Source: Talinum fruticosum (Eukaryota > Streptophyta > Magnoliopsida > Caryophyllales > Talinaceae). Taken from it: a DNA stretch of 64,000 nt. The position numbers and the translations under genes were made by a program. This document shows, piece after piece, positions 24,401 through 36,579 of this stretch. Position 1 is the first letter of the stretch; every line of letters starts with the position of its first letter. The notes beneath the pieces are model-generated. The model ran no database searches. It was not told the origin of the DNA and was given only the letters and a program-made list of their open reading frames with translations. The stretch lies in NCBI GenBank assembly GCA_021018815.1, contig JAITYX010000010.1, positions 2,790,001-2,854,000 of the forward strand, given 5' to 3'.

Positions 24401-24665
24401 GCACGGTCCGTGGTTTTCTGCCCCATGAGGGTTTCCACGTACTTTCGTGTTATTACTTTTCCGAGTGCATTATAGACTCGGACTATTTCAAAGTTCCGCT
24501 TGATCTGTTTCTTCACTCTTCACTGAATTCGAGTTAGTACTTTTCCGAGCTTATCCTTGACTCTCGCTCACCTCAGATTCATATCTATTTTAAATTTCAA
24601 GCAAATTTCATCATCACCCTATTCACCCCCCAGGGTGACTTAGCCTCTCCCAGAGCAAACCTTCA
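21494..24665 (+). repeat. 3' LTR of Copia-3, split by a solo LTR
   Basis: Starts TGAAGACTCGGAC at 21494 and ends GCAAACCTTCA at 24665. The interval 22436-24012 is foreign; removing it leaves about 1595 bp that aligns with the 5' LTR, continuing ctataaatagaa to gccaacttcc exactly as at 8771-8792. Confidence 0.93.
22436..24007 (+). mobile_element. Copia solo LTR nested in the Copia-3 3' LTR
   Basis: 1572 bp, TGAAGACTCGGACACTC to GAGCAAACCTTCA, with a 5-bp duplication tagaa at 22431-22435 and 24008-24012. No internal sequence follows, so it is a solo LTR left by LTR-LTR recombination. It is a subfamily distinct from the host LTR and close to the one starting at 63580. It landed right behind the host's TATAAATAG box. 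Frames inside it are LTR shadows. Confidence 0.93.
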
Positions 24666-27133
24666 TAATATACAACGTATAATAATTCCCAAGGTCATTC
24701 CTAAACCACGGTTGTGGGTAAAATCACTCGTGAGCATCTCGTACACCTTTAGAATCACAATTGCAATGTGACCGGCTATGGTTTACCTTTGTCGGACTTG
24801 GTAGGTAATTGATTGTTCACCAATGCCTCCTCCTAAAACAAGAACAGTAAAATATTTCGAAGAATGGGTCGGAACTCGGTAGGAACATTCCTGCATTGTA
24901 AAACTCGCTTTGAAAACATTTTAATTGAGCGCACGCATTTCAATTCATTTTAGTTCGAAATCGGGGGAGAGAATATGAGTAAACCTTGCTTGTCGGTTAT
25001 TATCTGAAAGTGGAACCCCTCGTATAATTGATGCGATCTTTGAATAAGGTGCACACCTCCCGGCTGACCGAGAACCCGAGTTGAAGCCGCGCGGTGGAAT
25101 TGAAGGGCATAAGCCCCGATAATTGATAATTGATCGAGGACCACTTAATTAGGTGACAAAACTTGATTTGCAAATGATTCATTATTAGTTATTTATATAA
25201 GAAATGTTGAGATTTGCTGAAATATGTGAATTTTCGAAAGGTACGAGCAATGAATGTACCGGACTCGAAAATCTTTGTTTCTCCCCGCTTACGTGAAATT
25301 TAAATTACCAACTAGTCGGCAACGGAAGTGGCCTCAATTCTGTTTCAAATAGATTTTTGTTGTTAATAACGTTTCTCTTGAGTTTCAATAATTGAGTTCA
25401 TGTAAGCGCTTGCAATTTGTTTCATTTCCTTTATTTAATACATAACTAGTTGAAATAAGATTTTTATTACTCAATTGTATTGCGTTAGTTTCGTTTGAAA
25501 TCTTGTCTACGACACATATTCATTAGTCGAATCGGATTAAAGATATATATGTATATATATTCAAACATGTATCTTAATTATTAACATCTGCTTGACAAGC
25601 ATAAAATATGCTCCTAATGGTCATTGTTACTATCATTGTTATTGTCACTTATTATTATTATAATTACACCATTAACTCAATTAATTATATCGAACCAAAA
25701 TCTTACTTTCAATCCTACCCTTAAGTCACCTTTCACCTCATCTTATCATCTATTCCACAAATTAATCAATTTACTCCACAAATTAACTAATTTACTAAAA
25801 TTCCACATACATCAAGACACACTAATTCAAACTTGTATGCATGTTTTCCTCAATAAAATCCATATCTACGTATACAATTAAGTACACTAAATTCCTCAAC
25901 TCTACTTATTATCCAACCTCAATCTCTATGTACACATTTTCTTTCTTTGACTCAAATATATCCAATTCCAAAATACAACGAAAACCATCAAATTCACTCA
26001 AAATCTATATCAAAACATTCCCAATTTAATTCACTAACTTGTAATTTTACAAATTCACCAACTCACAATTTCACAAGAGCAATATATTCGTTCACTTTTA
26101 CAACAATCATTCCAACAAAATTCCAAATAACAATTATTCATTTTCACAATATAATCATTTCACCCAAAATACCAAATCATATCCAAAATAACTAGGGACA
26201 ACTAAATTCATATAAAATTGTAAAACACCTCAAATTTACGTCCCTAAATCTCAATTAATAATCCAAGCACCATCACATACTCCCAATTTACAATCCTTTC
26301 ATCAAAAATAACAATCCTAAATCTCAATTAATAATCCAGGCAGGAGAACGGGAGAGAGAAGCAGAGGCAGTGATGAGTTTGTTTTCCTTGCTTTTAATTG
26401 CCGCTTCGAATATTCCGTAAGCCCATTCTGGATTTTTCTAATAAAAAAATCGGTGTTCCTTATTTTTGTTTTGTTTTTATTTATTTATTATTTTATTATC
26501 TGTCTAGCTTTATATAACTTACTTACATTGTTACTATTATTATTTCTTAATTTGGGTTATTAATTCATTTTAAGTAAATACACTTTAATAATATCACCTT
26601 TATCTTCCTTCAATGATTTTATTTTATTACGTTTATCGTATACTAGTGTTGTAAATAAGTTGTTCGGTCTGTTTTAAATGTAATGGTTCGTTCAAAATAT
26701 AATTTCTGATAACCTTATAATTATGTACCTCTATAATTATAAGCGTTATATACATTCATATAAATTCCTAATTTTTTTAAAACATATCTCGTAGGTTTAC
26801 CATCGTTATCATGAAATTTATTTGTTGGGGCCACTTCGTCGCCTTAGCTGCATAACACACATATAAAAATAATTTCAATACAAAATATCGAATTGAAGTG
26901 CACGTGCTCAATTATATAAATTTTGTAATTAGCAAGATAAATAATATGGTTTAGGGTCGGGTTTTTACAAAATTCGAAGTCCGACTCACTGAGTTTCGAG
27001 TGACTCACAAACCGCAAACAACTAGTAACTATTAGCTCAAGTATAACTGGTTTAACTTAACTAATGGCTATTAAGGAAAGTAAGCACACAACACATAATC
27101 ATGCAAAGTAATTTTACTCATAAAATCACATAA

Positions 27134-28680
27134 TCATGCATTAATCATGCCAAGCTCATTCCTAATAAAGCTAAACCGATCCTCACTAAGGGGCTTAGTA
27201 AAGATATCAGCTAATTGAAGATTGGTAGGAATGAATTCAAGTTCAATATCACCCTTTTCAAAATGATCTCTCGAAAATGATACCTGACCTCAATATGTTT
27301 AGTCTTTGAGTGCTAAACTGGGTTCTTGGTGATGCTGATTGCACTTTGATTATCACACTTGATTGGAACAGATTTGAATGAAAGTCCAAGATCTTTCAAT
27401 TGTTGCTTTAGCCATAAGATCCGAGCACGAGCATGCCCTGACCGCAATATACTCAGCTTCAGCAGTTGATAGAGCTACTGAGTTTTGCTTCTTTGAGTGC
27501 CAAGATATCGGGATTGACCAAAACCGGCAGAGCTCTCGAGGTGCTCTTTATATCAACTTTGTATCCAGTATAGTTAGCATCCGAGTATCCAGTGAGAGTC
27601 GGTTCCGAGTCTCCGGAGTACCATAAACCTAAATTCCGAGTCCCTGCAAGATATATGAATATTCTCTTCACCGTAGTGAGATGTGGTTCTTTTGGATTAG
27701 CTTGAAATCTTGGACACTAACAGCCACTAAACATTATGTCCGGCCTCATCGGACGAGAGATAGAGCAAAGATCCAATCATACCTCGGTAGAGTTTTTGAT
27801 CTACTTGTTTTACCTTTCTCGTCTAAGTCCAGCTTTATGCTCGTTGCTCATAGGTGTTGTTGTATGTTTTGCATCTTGGAGTTTATACTTCTTCAGCAGC
27901 TCCTTGGTATACTTTGATTGATGGACATAGATGCCATCTTTGTCTTTCTTGATTTGTAGACCAAGGAAGAAGTTGAGTTCTCCCATCATACTCATTTGAA
28001 ATTCCTATCTCATTAACTCGAAATATCTCGACACGGAATTTCATTAGTAGCTCCAAAAATTATGTCATCTACATATATCCGAGCAATAAGAAAGTCTTTC
28101 CCCTTGGTTTTTATAAAAACAATTTTGTCAATCTAACCTCTTCTAAAATCATTTTCAACTAAGAAATTGCTCGAGTCTTTCATACCAAGCTCCGGGAGCT
28201 TGTTTAAGACCATAGAGATCTTTTTGCAATTTGAAAACATGATTTGGAAATTCTGAGTTTTCAAATCCAGGGGTTGCTCAATATAGACTTCCTCTTCAAT
28301 GAAACTTTTGAGAAAGGCACATTTAACATCCATTTGATATAACTTGATATTCATGCTAGATGCAAATGCCAATAAGATTCTAATAGCTTCAATTCTAGCT
28401 ACAGGTGCAAAGGTTTCCCCACAATCAATCCCTTCTTCTTGATTGTAACCTTAAGCCACAACTCTAGCCTTATTTTTTACTACCAACCCACCTTTATCCA
28501 GTTTGTTTTGGAAAACCCATTTGGTTCCTATGACTGAGTGGTCGAAGGTCGTTTGGTCGAGTCTAGACTTGGTTTCTTTCGAATTGATTGAGTTCTTCTT
28601 ACATGACCTCTACCCATTTAGGTTCATTTAGGGCCTCTAGTGCATTTCTGGGTTCGAGTTAATGATATGAATGCAATGAA
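27134..28680 (-). pseudogene. Copia-2 reverse transcriptase and RNase H
   Basis: Minus-strand copy of the region at 17300-18834. RT blocks include [20 protein letters not shown] (28372-28313), EEVYIEQPL (28300-28274), YVDD at 28077-28066 and GELNFFLGLQIKKDKDGIY (27983-27927). RNase H appears at 27671-27480 (MKRIFIYLAGTRNLGLWYSG, YSDANYTGYKVD). The normal element end with its stop is at 27136-27134. Several stops and frame changes break it. The spacer behind it (27133-26975) is soon interrupted by the gypsy-type solo LTR. Confidence 0.87.
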
Positions 28681-28689
28681 TGCATATAG

Positions 28690-30282
28690 ATTATGAAGAG
28701 AGGAACGAGTTCTTACCCATCGTTGATGTTAGATATGCAGTTTTCTAGTGGGTGACTAGAAGCATATTTGAAAGCTCTACCTGTTCTTTGGTTCACTAGA
28801 TCCGTAGGTTGAATTGGTTGATCTTCAATAGTCCGTTCCGAGTGAGCTTGTTCATCGGATAGACCTTCAACATTCTGAGCTGGCTCTTGAGACGTCTCAT
28901 TCCGAGTCCGAGTTACTTCATTTTGAGTGACATGGATTTGATTCTTGATGAGCTCATTTTCATCAAGATCATCATTTCTGCTGAGCTTCAGATCCGAGAA
29001 TGTTGACTCACTTGGTTTTTCCTGTTCAATCTCATCAAACACAACGTCGATGCTTTCTTCCACTTTGTTAGTTCTTTTATTGAAAATACTATATGCTTTG
29101 CTATGACATGAATAACCAAGAAAAATACCTTCATCTAACCGAGCATCAAACTTGGTCAGGTGATCCTTACCATTGTTATGAACGAAACACTTACATCCAA
29201 AGGGTTTGAAGTATAAAATATTAGGTTTCTTCCCTTTGTAGAGCTCGTATGGAGTTTTCTTCAGTATGGGTCCGATGAGGCATCTGTTCAATGTGTAGTT
29301 GGTCGTGTTGACTGCCTCAGCCCAAAAATAGTAGGGTAGATTATGTTCAATCATCATTGTCCTAGCTATTTCTTCACGAGTTCGGTTCTTCCTCTCCACC
29401 ACTCCATTTTGTTGAGCAGTTCTTGGTGCTGAGAAGTTATGAGAGATGCCATTCTTGTCACGGAACTCTGTAAATTCTGAGTAGTCGAACTCCCTTCCAT
29501 GGTCGGTTCGAACCCTTTAGATCCGAGTCCGAGACTCAACTTGGATTTTCCTGCAGAGCTTGCTGAACTCTTTGAATGCTTCATTTTTGTGCTTAAGAAA
29601 ACACACCCATGTAAGTCGTGAGTAGTCATTAACAATAACAAGTACGTATGATTTACCTCTCGAGACTCTTAACAGGGATTTCACCACATAAATCCATATG
29701 CAATAATTCAAGCACCTTGGATGTGGAAACAGTTTTCAGAGATTTGAAAGATGATCTGAATTGTTTCCCCTTTGTGTATGCTTCACAAATTTTATCTTTC
29801 TTAAATGCACAATCAGGCAATCCTCCGACTAAACCATGAGACGCAAGCTTCTTAATGGTATGCATGCTAACATGACCTAGTCTACGATGCCATCTCCATG
29901 AATCATCATGAAGAGATGCTTTTAAACAAATTAAATGTTACCCGATCTCTTACCCGAGAGCTTGATTTCGTTGGTAGCATCATTAGAGATATAGCAGTTG
30001 GTCCGAGTGAATCTTACCTCTTAACCTTTGTCATACATTTGAGAGATGCTTGAGCAGATTGTACTTTAATCCTTTGACAAGGTATACTTGGTCGACCAGA
30101 TTGCTTCCTTTTCCAATCTTGCCAATCCCAATTATCTTGCCTTTGCTGTCATCTCCAAACGTGACTTTTCCTTCCTTGTATTCTTCTAACTCGGAAAAGA
30201 GTCTTGAATCTCCTAACATGTGGCATGAGCATCCACTGTCTAGGTACCAATGCCCTTTTGTTCTTTCTCGAGCTACCTGCAA
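28690..30282 (-). pseudogene. Copia-2 protease and integrase
   Basis: Protease at 30282-30031 with HWYLDSGCSCHMLGDSRLF, the DSG triad intact, followed by KVTFGDDSKGKIIGIGKIG. GAG-pre-integrase zinc region at 29865-29700 (MHTIKKLASHGLVGGLPDC). Integrase core pieces at 29700-29360 (SYVLVIVNDYSRLTWVCF), then the longest frame of this copy at 29402-28713 with MVERKNRTREEIARTMM, LNRCLIGPILKKTPYE, FGCKCFV and GIFLGYSCHSKAY. Less decayed than in Copia-3 but still split by shifts near 29400, 29650 and 30050. Confidence 0.87.
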
Positions 30283-30839
30283 GTCGAACCAAACTAACCT
30301 TTCTCACTTCCTCTAACGAACCCAGTAACTCCCTTTACTCGTGGTCCTTTTATGAGGAAGTAGACTCTGGGAACTCAGATTTGAATAGCTTTGGGTTTGG
30401 TCCGATTCCGAGTCTTTCTTTTAGAGAACCGTGTCCGTGTCTCTTTCTTTTAAAAAGTTTTTCTTTTATAAACCGGTGGAAAAGGTTTTCTCCTGTAAGC
30501 TAGTCTGGTCTCAACCCTCCTTTCATTCTTATGAATGGAACTATGCTCAGCATTCCGAAACTTCACAGCTTCGGAATCCTTTTTGAAAAGTTTTGAGTAG
30601 GAATTGGATTCTTCCTCTTTGTTAAAACCAAGTCCTTTTTTTCGAAGGAGACATATTGAGATCCTAAGAGCATATCAAGGTTTTTCTAACCTTGAGCACA
30701 TTTTAAAACCAGTTCTTGAGACTCGTTGGGCTTTTGCTTCAGCTTGCTCATTCTCTCTTCGAGTGACTCGGACTCAGTCTCATTAGATTGAGCACTAGTC
30801 TTGAGTTCTCTTAGAGTAAGTCTTAGTTTTTCCAATTCA

Positions 30840-32090
30840 TTTTTCAAAGAGATGCTCTCGAAGTAACGGACTCAAGTTGTTCTTTAAACCGAGAAGAATC
30901 GAATTAAACTTTTCTTCTAAAGTAAAAATATATTTGGCTAAATAAAATTTGGAGAATTTGAGGAAGTATTCAATTACCTCATGAGGATTTGTTTCCTCAT
31001 TGTTTGAGTGATCTAAGTCCGACTTTGTTTCGACTTCGAGTCGAGAGTGCCATCCGACACTTCGAGTCATCTCGAGTCATCATCATCTTCGATGAGTCTT
31101 CATCACTCCATGTGGCCATCATAGCCTTTTTCTTCTTTCTGTCCCTCTTTCTCTTGGGACAGTCCTTGACTATGTGTTCCTTTCTGCCACATTCAAAACA
31201 GCCGAGTTCTTAGTCAAAGATAACTTTGAAGGGGAAGAGTGCTTACCTTTTCTATCGTTCTTGTCTTTCTTACGAACTCTTCTCTTGGCTTCTTATCCCA
31301 TCTCTTGTGCTTCATCATTCTCTTGAAGCCTCTAGTGATGAGTGCCATGGGATCCTCTTCCGAGTCCGATGAACTCAGGTTTGCTTCTCTGGTTTCGAGG
31401 CTTTAAGCGCAATGTTCTTTTTGGTGCTGACCTCTGCGTCCTCCTCTTCTACATGGATCTCGTGGGTGAGTAGCTTCCCAATGAGTTCATCCGGCTTGAG
31501 TTGGGACAGGTTCCGAGCCTCTTCAATGGCCGTCACCTTGGGACCCCATCTTCTCTTGGGTAGGCTTCTAAGTATCTTTCCGCACATTTCCTCGTGGGAA
31601 ATCTTTCTACCCAGAGATTTGAGATTATTGGTAATCTCAGTGAAGCGGATGAACATCCGAGTGATGTTTTCTTCGGCTCCACTTATAAAGGTATTGGCTC
31701 ATCTTTGCTTGTCCGACCTGGCTTGTGCCTTCATAAGTGTTGACTAGTGTGTCTCACACTTCTTTGGCCGTGTCACAGTGCAAACAATCGGTTGTACTCT
31801 TCCGAGCTGATGGCGCACATCGAATGTTCATCGCCTTGAAGTTCTTTATGAACTTTTCTCGCTTCATTAGCGAGTGTACTCAGCCTTTGTCTTGGGCACG
31901 AGTCTTGTTTCTTCCGTCTTCATGGGAATGTAGTTTCCTACTTGCATGATGTTCAAGACATCCTCATCATGATCCAAGTAGGAAATATTCCATGAGCTTT
32001 TTCCAAGTGCACGAGTTAGATCCTTTGAACTTTGGTGGTCTGCTGGAAGATCTTCCCTCATCGAACTCGCATTGTTCCGAGCGATTAGAT
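30840..32090 (-). pseudogene. Copia-2 gag
   Basis: Minus-strand UBN2-like Gag. Blocks in order: DLPADHQSSKDLTRA (about 32050), DEDVLNIMQVGNYIP, RFTEITNNLKSLGRKISHEE (31650-31590), IEEARNLSQLKPDELIGKLL (31530-31470), then a CCHC knuckle (CFECGRKEHIVKDC, near 31205-31160) and an acidic region. The position matching the Copia-3 start codon reads atc in place of atg, so the start appears lost. The gene is uninterrupted where Copia-3 holds the CACTA element, giving the empty-site sequence near 30873-30890. Confidence 0.82.
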
Positions 32091-32130
32091 CTTTAAACCT
32101 TTCGATAGTTAGATCCTTTCCGAAAGGCTA

Positions 32131-32142
32131 GGCTCGATACCA
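32131..32142 (-). other. Primer binding site of Copia-2
   Basis: Minus strand tggtatcgagcc, two bases from the 5' LTR edge at 32145; a degenerate initiator Met-tRNA-type site like that of Copia-3. Confidence 0.75.
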
Positions 32143-32144
32143 AT

Positions 32145-33681
32145 TGAAGGTTTGCTCTTGGAGAGACTAAGTCACCCTTGAGGGGGTGAATAGGGTGATG
32201 GGGAAATTTAAGCAAGTAATGGCAGAATAAAACTAGAGATGACTCGGGGAGAGTCCGAGTCTAGATTGGACTCGTAAAAGTGCTAACTTAGAAAGTTACG
32301 TGGAAACCCTCCCGGGGCAAAAACCACGGTCAGTGCTAATCCAAGCACGAAGTCAAATCCACTATTTTGAATTCATAAAATACAATAGAAAGACTCAACC
32401 AGAATTGCTCCCTTAGACAATTCCTTACAAGATTTTCCTAGAATGAGAAATTACCTTATCCGATCTAGTACTTCCTAACTGCAGTAACCTTTACGAGTTA
32501 GGGACAACTGAGCTGAGTTAACCCTTACAGCTCAGTCAAGGGACCTTACTCGAAATTAAGAATGAGTGTTTATAAATTGATTACAAGACCTTACAACCGG
32601 AAAGATATTAAGTACAGAGGTGGAGTTGTAAGTAGAAGATTGAACATGAATACAATGACTTTTTCTTAAGTGCGTGTATTGACAGTTGGTTCAAGCAATC
32701 TTCAAGTCTTGAGAGTTGGCTTCTATTTATAGATAACCAAGCAGATTAGCCGTTGTGACTATCTTTTGATTGGAAGTCCTTTGTGACCGTTGCAATGGAT
32801 TTTCCGAGTCACTCGTAAAATATCCGTTGAGGTGTGAATGTTGGGCAACGACTCTTGACTTCTTTGGAAGTCCCAATCCAGTGGTGGTGTCTCGAAAAGT
32901 AGGATGGAAACCACCGTTGAGCTTAGCATTGCGGATTTTCAATTTTGGAAACAAACAATCCCGACATAGTGTCTAGCCCTTGGTCAAAGGTGGAAAAAGC
33001 CTTGTATGCTCGGTGATTTGACGTTTTGAAGCTGGTTACTTTTGTAATTCAAAAATATGATAGCGTCATTTGAATAACCTACAAAAGTAAATCAATTTGG
33101 TTCTCAAAGTATAAAATACTTTTGTCCAAGATTAGACACGTAAAATAATTTTAATTGAGATAATTAAGCTGTATAATTATCTCGAGTCGAAAGAAATGGA
33201 ATTTTCGAGTCTAATATCCATTATACTCAAATTCCATCTCGAGTCGGTCTAGAAGCAAAACAAGTCGGATAAATAACATCGAGTGGAAAGACTTGATCTA
33301 GACTGCCAATGTTCAAATCAAGCATGCTCGACTTAGAAAGATGAATTAACACAGTAATCCAATCAAACTTAGATCATGAAGTCGAATCGAGTTTATGTAA
33401 AATAGAACAAGTGTTAGAACATGTAATATATCCGAGTGTTGTTTGACTCGACTCGGACACTGTGTGTGGAATGATTAACAAGAATATACTTTCCGAATCA
33501 GTCGAGTCAAAAGAGAATATATACGATAGAATCGTAACACTTAGCAAAGATGCTATATCACTCGTAAAAGCTATTAAAGTAGATAGAATGGCTTTTAATC
33601 AAAACCTTATGAGAGATGAAGTCTTATACCTGATCCCTTGATGGAACTCAGAATGATATATATGTAAGGTCCGAGTCTTCA
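32145..33681 (-). repeat. 5' LTR of Copia-2
   Basis: 1537 bp, tgaaggtttgctc to gagtcttca on the plus strand. TATAAATAG on the minus strand lies in ctatttatag at 32723-32732. Pairs with 3377-4911. Confidence 0.93.
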
Positions 33682-33686
33682 CAAAG

Positions 33687-36136
33687 GTTTCCCCACAATC
33701 AATTCCCTCCTCTTTGTTATATCCCCGAGTAACTAATCCGACCTTATTTCGACTACCAAACCTCCCTTATCCATTTGGTTCCTATTATTGGGTGGTCAGA
33801 ATGTCGTTTGGTCGGAGTCCCGACTTGGTTTCTTTCAAATTGATGTAATTCTTCTTCCATGGCTTCTACCTATTCAGGTTTAAGGTTTCTAGTACATTTT
33901 TAGGTTTAGTTAATGGTATGAATGCCGAGAATGCATATAGAATTTACAAAGACAAACAAGTTCTTACCCCACTCGTTGATATGAGAATGTATATTCTCGG
34001 GTGGATGATTGGATTCATATTTGAAAGCTCTACCTGTCCTCTGGTTTACCAGGTTTATTGGTTGAACGGTCCGATCTTTTGCTGGTTCAGTTTCTTGAAC
34101 ATTTGTAGCATTCTAAGCTGGCTCTTGAACTTGCTCATTTTGAGTCACCTTATTATGAGTTGGCTCATTCCGAGTTGCCTCAATTCTTTTGTTTTGACTC
34201 ATTCTGAGCTTTGCTTCAGCAATATTATCTTCACTTGTCCTGGCATGGTTGATCTCATCAAAGACAACCTCGTATACTTTCTTCCACTTTGTTATTTCTC
34301 TTATTAAAAATTCTACTTTACTATGAGATGAGTAACCCAAAAATATACCTTCATCCGACCTTGCATCCAACATAGTTAGATGTTCCTTACGATTGTTATG
34401 CACATAACAGTTACATCTCGAATGGTTTTGAAGTAGGAGATGTTGGGCTTCTTTTCCTTATACAACTCATAGGGTGTCTTCTTCAGGATGGGTCCGATGA
34501 GGCATCCGTTGAGTGTATAATTTGTCTGTGTTGACTCGCCTTCCTCTTTCTTCAAGAGTTATGTTCTTTCTTTCCACTACTCCACTATATCGAGGAGTTA
34601 TTGGTGCTGAGAAGTTGTGGGAGATGTCGTTCTTGTCACGTAAGTCTACAAATTCTGGGTAATCGAACTCCCTTCTATGGTCCTTTCAAATTCGACTCCA
34701 CTTGAATTTTCTTGCAAATCTTAGTGAACTCTTTCAAGGATTCATTCTTGTTCTTGAGAAAACACACCTAGGTAAATTGTGAATAGCCATCGACAATAAC
34801 CAACACATATGATTTACCTCCTAAGTTTTTTACAGGAATTTCACCACACAAATCCATATGAATCACTTTAAGTACTTTGGATGTTGGTACAGCTTTGAGT
34901 AGTTTGAAAGATGATCCGACTTACTTTCCTTTTCTACATGCTTCGTAGATTTGATCTTTCTTAAATGCATAGTTATGTAAACCCCTAACTAATGCTTGAG
35001 ATGCAAGCTTTTTGATGGTATGCATGCTAATATGACCTAGTCTACGATGCCATGTCCATGAATCATCATTCAAAGATGCTTTTAAACATGATAAATTTTG
35101 ACTAGAATTTGAGAAAGGAATGGTATAGGTGTTAGCTTACCTAAGACCCGAGAGCTTTGTCTCTTTGGTGACTATATTAAAAATAAAGCAATTGGTCCGA
35201 GTGAATCTTACCTCTTGACCTTTGTGACATAACCGAGAGATTCTCGGAAGATTGTACTTGAGCCCTTTGATAAGGTAGCCTGGACTAACCGAGTCATCTC
35301 CTTGACCAATCTTGCTAATCCCTATTATCTTGCCTTTGCTATTGTCTCATAATGAGACTTATCCTCCTTTCATATCTTCTAGCTCGGAGAAGAGTTTTGA
35401 GTCTCCGGACGTATGGCGTGAGCAGCCTAATGTCTAAATATTAGTGACCCTTTCGTTTATGAGTTACTTGTAAAACAGAAACAAACTAACCCTTCTCACT
35501 TCCTCTTAAAAACCTCGTAACAATCTTTACTGTGGTTTTTTTTCTCGAGTCTTCCTTTTGGAAAATTGAGTCTATGTCTCTTTTCTTTGAAAACTTTTCT
35601 TTTTGTAAACAGGTTGAGAAGGCTTTCTTATGTAAACTTGTATATGCTTAGTCCCTTTTCATTGTGAGGGATTGGGACCATGCTTAACCTTCTTGAACTT
35701 TATAAATCTGGAATCAGCTTTGAAAAGATTGTTGTAAGAGTTATCCCGCTCTTCAGACATTATAACCAAGACTTTCTTTTCTAAATGAGACACACCGAGA
35801 GCCAAGTAAAATACTAAGGTTTTTCTTACCTTGAGTGAGTTTTAAAATCAACTCCTGAGACTCATTAAGCTTCTTTTAGTTGTTCATTATCCGTTCCGAG
35901 GCACTCGGACTCGTCTCAGTATCTTGAGTACTCGGTCCTAAGCACTTTTACATTTTGTCTCATGTTTTCTAATTCTTTTTCAAAGTGATGCTCTCAGTAG
36001 TAAGAGACTCTAGTTGCTTTTTGGAGTCAAAAGAATCGGAATTAGACTTTTCTTCCAAAGTAAAGATATATGTAGCAAGATCAAACATGCGGAAATAGTT
36101 GATTACCTCCTAAGGATTGTTTCCTCATCATCTAAA
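33687..36136 (-). pseudogene. Copia-1 gag remnant, protease, integrase and RT N-terminus
   Basis: Continuation of Copia-1 beyond the Copia-2 insertion. From high to low coordinate: gag coiled-coil (36130-35880), a degraded protease region (around 35430-35290), the GAG-pre-integrase region (35060-34900, complement of catgcataccatcaaaaagc), integrase pieces (34750-34460) and its C-terminal block at 34403-34113 with MHNNRKEHLTMLDARSDEGI and FLGYSSHSK. The N-terminal part of RT lies at 33870-33687 and joins the RT at 3376. It is more decayed than Copia-2 and Copia-3, in line with its place at the bottom of the nest. The plus-strand frame at 33918-34307 is an antisense shadow. Confidence 0.8.
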
Positions 36137-36579
36137 TCAATGTAATTAAGCACTTAATTATCTTCGGCCTAAATGAATGGAATTTTCTAAGTCTAATATT
36201 CATTAGATTCAAATTCTATCTTCATTCAATCATTAAAATGATCAAGTTAGTAAGAATAAAGAATCGAATATATAAACTTGATTAAGTAAATAATTTCATT
36301 TAATATGCTGACTTAGAAAAGAGAATTAACGCTATAATTTATTTTTTATTTTGAACACCAAGTCAGTACCCCAAATTTAAAGTGTTTGTGAAATTATTTA
36401 CTCATTCTATTGTTCTAAATTATTTCCGAGTAAGTCGACACCTGGTTAAGAGTGTTATGCTTGATATATGGTTTCTAAGTGGGTCAGAAAATAATGAAAA
36501 CTTAGATATGAGTTTCTTAAAAGCTTAGAATGAGTTGGAATCAAAACTATAGCGAGATAGAGAGTTATATCCGAGTCTT
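36137..36579 (-). repeat. Truncated 5' LTR of Copia-1
   Basis: Aligns with the last ~440 bases of the solo LTR at 60417-61722 (taattaagcacttaatt, then ttctaagtctaat) and ends ccgagtcttca at 36579. The rest of the LTR, the primer site and gag N-terminus are missing at the join near 36136, a deletion. Confidence 0.75.

Larger units (their letters stand above)
7854..24665 (+). mobile_element. Copia-3: full-length Ty1/copia (SIRE-like) retrotransposon with nested CACTA and solo LTR
   Basis: Plus-strand element bounded by the 5-bp duplication taata (7849-7853 and 24666-24670). Order: 5' LTR, primer site, gag, CACTA insertion, gag tail, protease, integrase, RT, RNase H, spacer, extra ORF, polypurine tract, 3' LTR interrupted by a solo LTR. 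Without the two insertions it is about 10.9 kb, normal for SIRE-like elements with a long gag and extra ORF. Stops and frameshifts in every gene make it non-functional. It lies opposite in strand to Copia-1 and Copia-2. Confidence 0.93.
7565..26969 (-). mobile_element. Gypsy-type solo LTR split by Copia-3
   Basis: After removing Copia-3 and one TSD copy (7854-24670) about 2.59 kb remains. On the minus strand it begins TGTAAAAACCCGACCC (ending at 26969) and ends GGGGGCATTATA (7565), close to chromoviral Tekay/Del-type LTR ends, with the final CA mutated to TA. Flanks are aaatc (7560-7564) and aaatt (26970-26974), a 5-bp duplication with one mismatch, inside Copia-2 spacer sequence that resumes at 26975. 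No internal gag or pol domain is present, so it is a solo LTR. The right part (25540-26330) is strongly AT-rich and its frames are not genes. Confidence 0.7.
3377..33681 (-). mobile_element. Copia-2: Ty1/copia (SIRE-like) retrotransposon with nested insertions
   Basis: Complete minus-strand element by its ends: 3' LTR 3377-4911, 5' LTR 32145-33681, TSD caaag at 3372-3376 and 33682-33686, a primer site next to the 5' LTR and a polypurine tract next to the 3' LTR. In its own orientation it carries gag (32090-30840), protease and integrase (30282-28690), RT and RNase H (28680-27134), a spacer, an extra ORF (7054-5437) and the 3' LTR. Nearly 20 kb between pol and the extra ORF is foreign: a gypsy-type solo LTR holding Copia-3. 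All frames are broken, so it is not autonomous. Confidence 0.9.
1..36579 (-). mobile_element. Copia-1: outermost Ty1/copia (SIRE-like) retrotransposon, decayed and truncated
   Basis: Minus-strand Ty1/copia element whose parts lie on both sides of a later insertion. Low coordinates hold its 3' LTR (1-1249), an extra-ORF remnant, RNase H and the C-terminal part of the reverse transcriptase. After Copia-2 (3377-33681) the reverse transcriptase resumes at 33687 and continues back through integrase and protease to the gag coiled-coil, which ends abruptly near 36136 at a truncated 5' LTR. The join is supported by the duplicated pentamer caaag at 3372-3376 and 33682-33686 and by continuity of the RT reading sense across it. 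Gag N-terminus, primer site and part of the 5' LTR are deleted. The 3' LTR runs off the window, so its own TSD cannot be tested. It is the oldest layer of the stack by nesting order. Confidence 0.82.

Noticed and set aside
25624..26195. Asn/Ile/Thr/Ser-rich frames in AT-rich DNA
   Set aside because: Composition effect inside the gypsy-type solo LTR; no domain, no start context.
33918..34307. Plus-strand 129-residue hydrophobic frame, possible membrane protein
   Set aside because: It is exactly antisense to recognisable copia integrase sequence at 34403-34113.
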